Assembly (NCBI GenBank): GCA_030054015.1
Contig: JASGCR010000121.1
Coordinates: forward strand, 1-6,674
Direction: 5' to 3'
DNA length: 6,674 nt
DNA from: Candidatus Symbiobacter sp.
GTDB taxonomy: Bacteria > Pseudomonadota > Alphaproteobacteria > Elsterales > Elsteraceae
Shown here piece after piece: positions 6,665-6,674 of the stretch. Position 1 is the first letter of the stretch; the number at the start of each line of letters is the position of its first letter. The translations under genes and the position numbers were made by a program. Under the pieces are notes generated by a model that saw nothing but the letters and a program-made list of their open reading frames with translations, had not been told where the DNA came from and ran no database searches.

Positions 6665-6674
6665 ATAGCGACGC

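Noticed and set aside
6641..6674. Terminator of the second gene at the C7/G7 hairpin
   Set aside because: The hairpin is strong but is followed by ATAGCGACGC without a T-run, and the same hairpin type stands upstream of the first gene.

Overview
The window holds two tandem, same-strand, full-length paralogous genes (266-3136 and 3724-6540). Each encodes a secreted filamentous-haemagglutinin-like exoprotein (TpsA type, two-partner secretion) of about 950 residues. Both have the same layout: a 23-24 residue basic, Asn/His-rich N-region, a hydrophobic signal core, an AxA-like cleavage site near residue 46, an N-terminal TPS (haemagglutination activity) domain with an NQNG motif at residue 128, and a long Gly/Asn/Val/Ile-rich stretch expected to form a right-handed beta-helix. 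Each protein has exactly two cysteines, a CX5C pair at the equivalent place near residue 650. No TpsB/FhaC-type outer-membrane transporter, polymorphic-toxin C-terminus or immunity gene is present in the window.

Almost all the remaining DNA is structured palindromic repeat. (1) Positions 2-193 form a composite inverted repeat with 39-nt ends and five consecutive internal hairpins. The only two differences between the ends are base-pair-preserving. (2) The 587-base intergenic stretch 3137-3723 carries two copies (3229-3358 and 3434-3583) of a cloverleaf-like element with 19-bp perfect terminal inverted repeats, plus extra copies of its half-motif GCGTCATTACCCGC. (3) After the second gene, 6563-6664 holds an imperfect hairpin, a 29-nt direct repeat with a 40-nt period, and a C7/G7 hairpin related to the one at 6-33. 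An AT-rich stretch, 3584-3723, probably holds the promoter of the second gene.

The organism is a Gram-negative bacterium: TPS exoproteins need an outer membrane. The moderate GC, this style of TPS protein, and dense intergenic palindromes reminiscent of Neisseria dRS3 or rickettsial palindromic elements would fit a proteobacterium, perhaps an alphaproteobacterium. That placement is a guess from style, not from a marker gene.

Functionally the locus looks like a duplicated surface adhesin or exoprotein pair, probably exported by a TpsB encoded elsewhere. The repeats are the least explained part. The cloverleaf elements are built from an ATTACCCG...CGGGTAAT frame that encloses different hairpin cores, and they can be drawn in two mutually exclusive folds.
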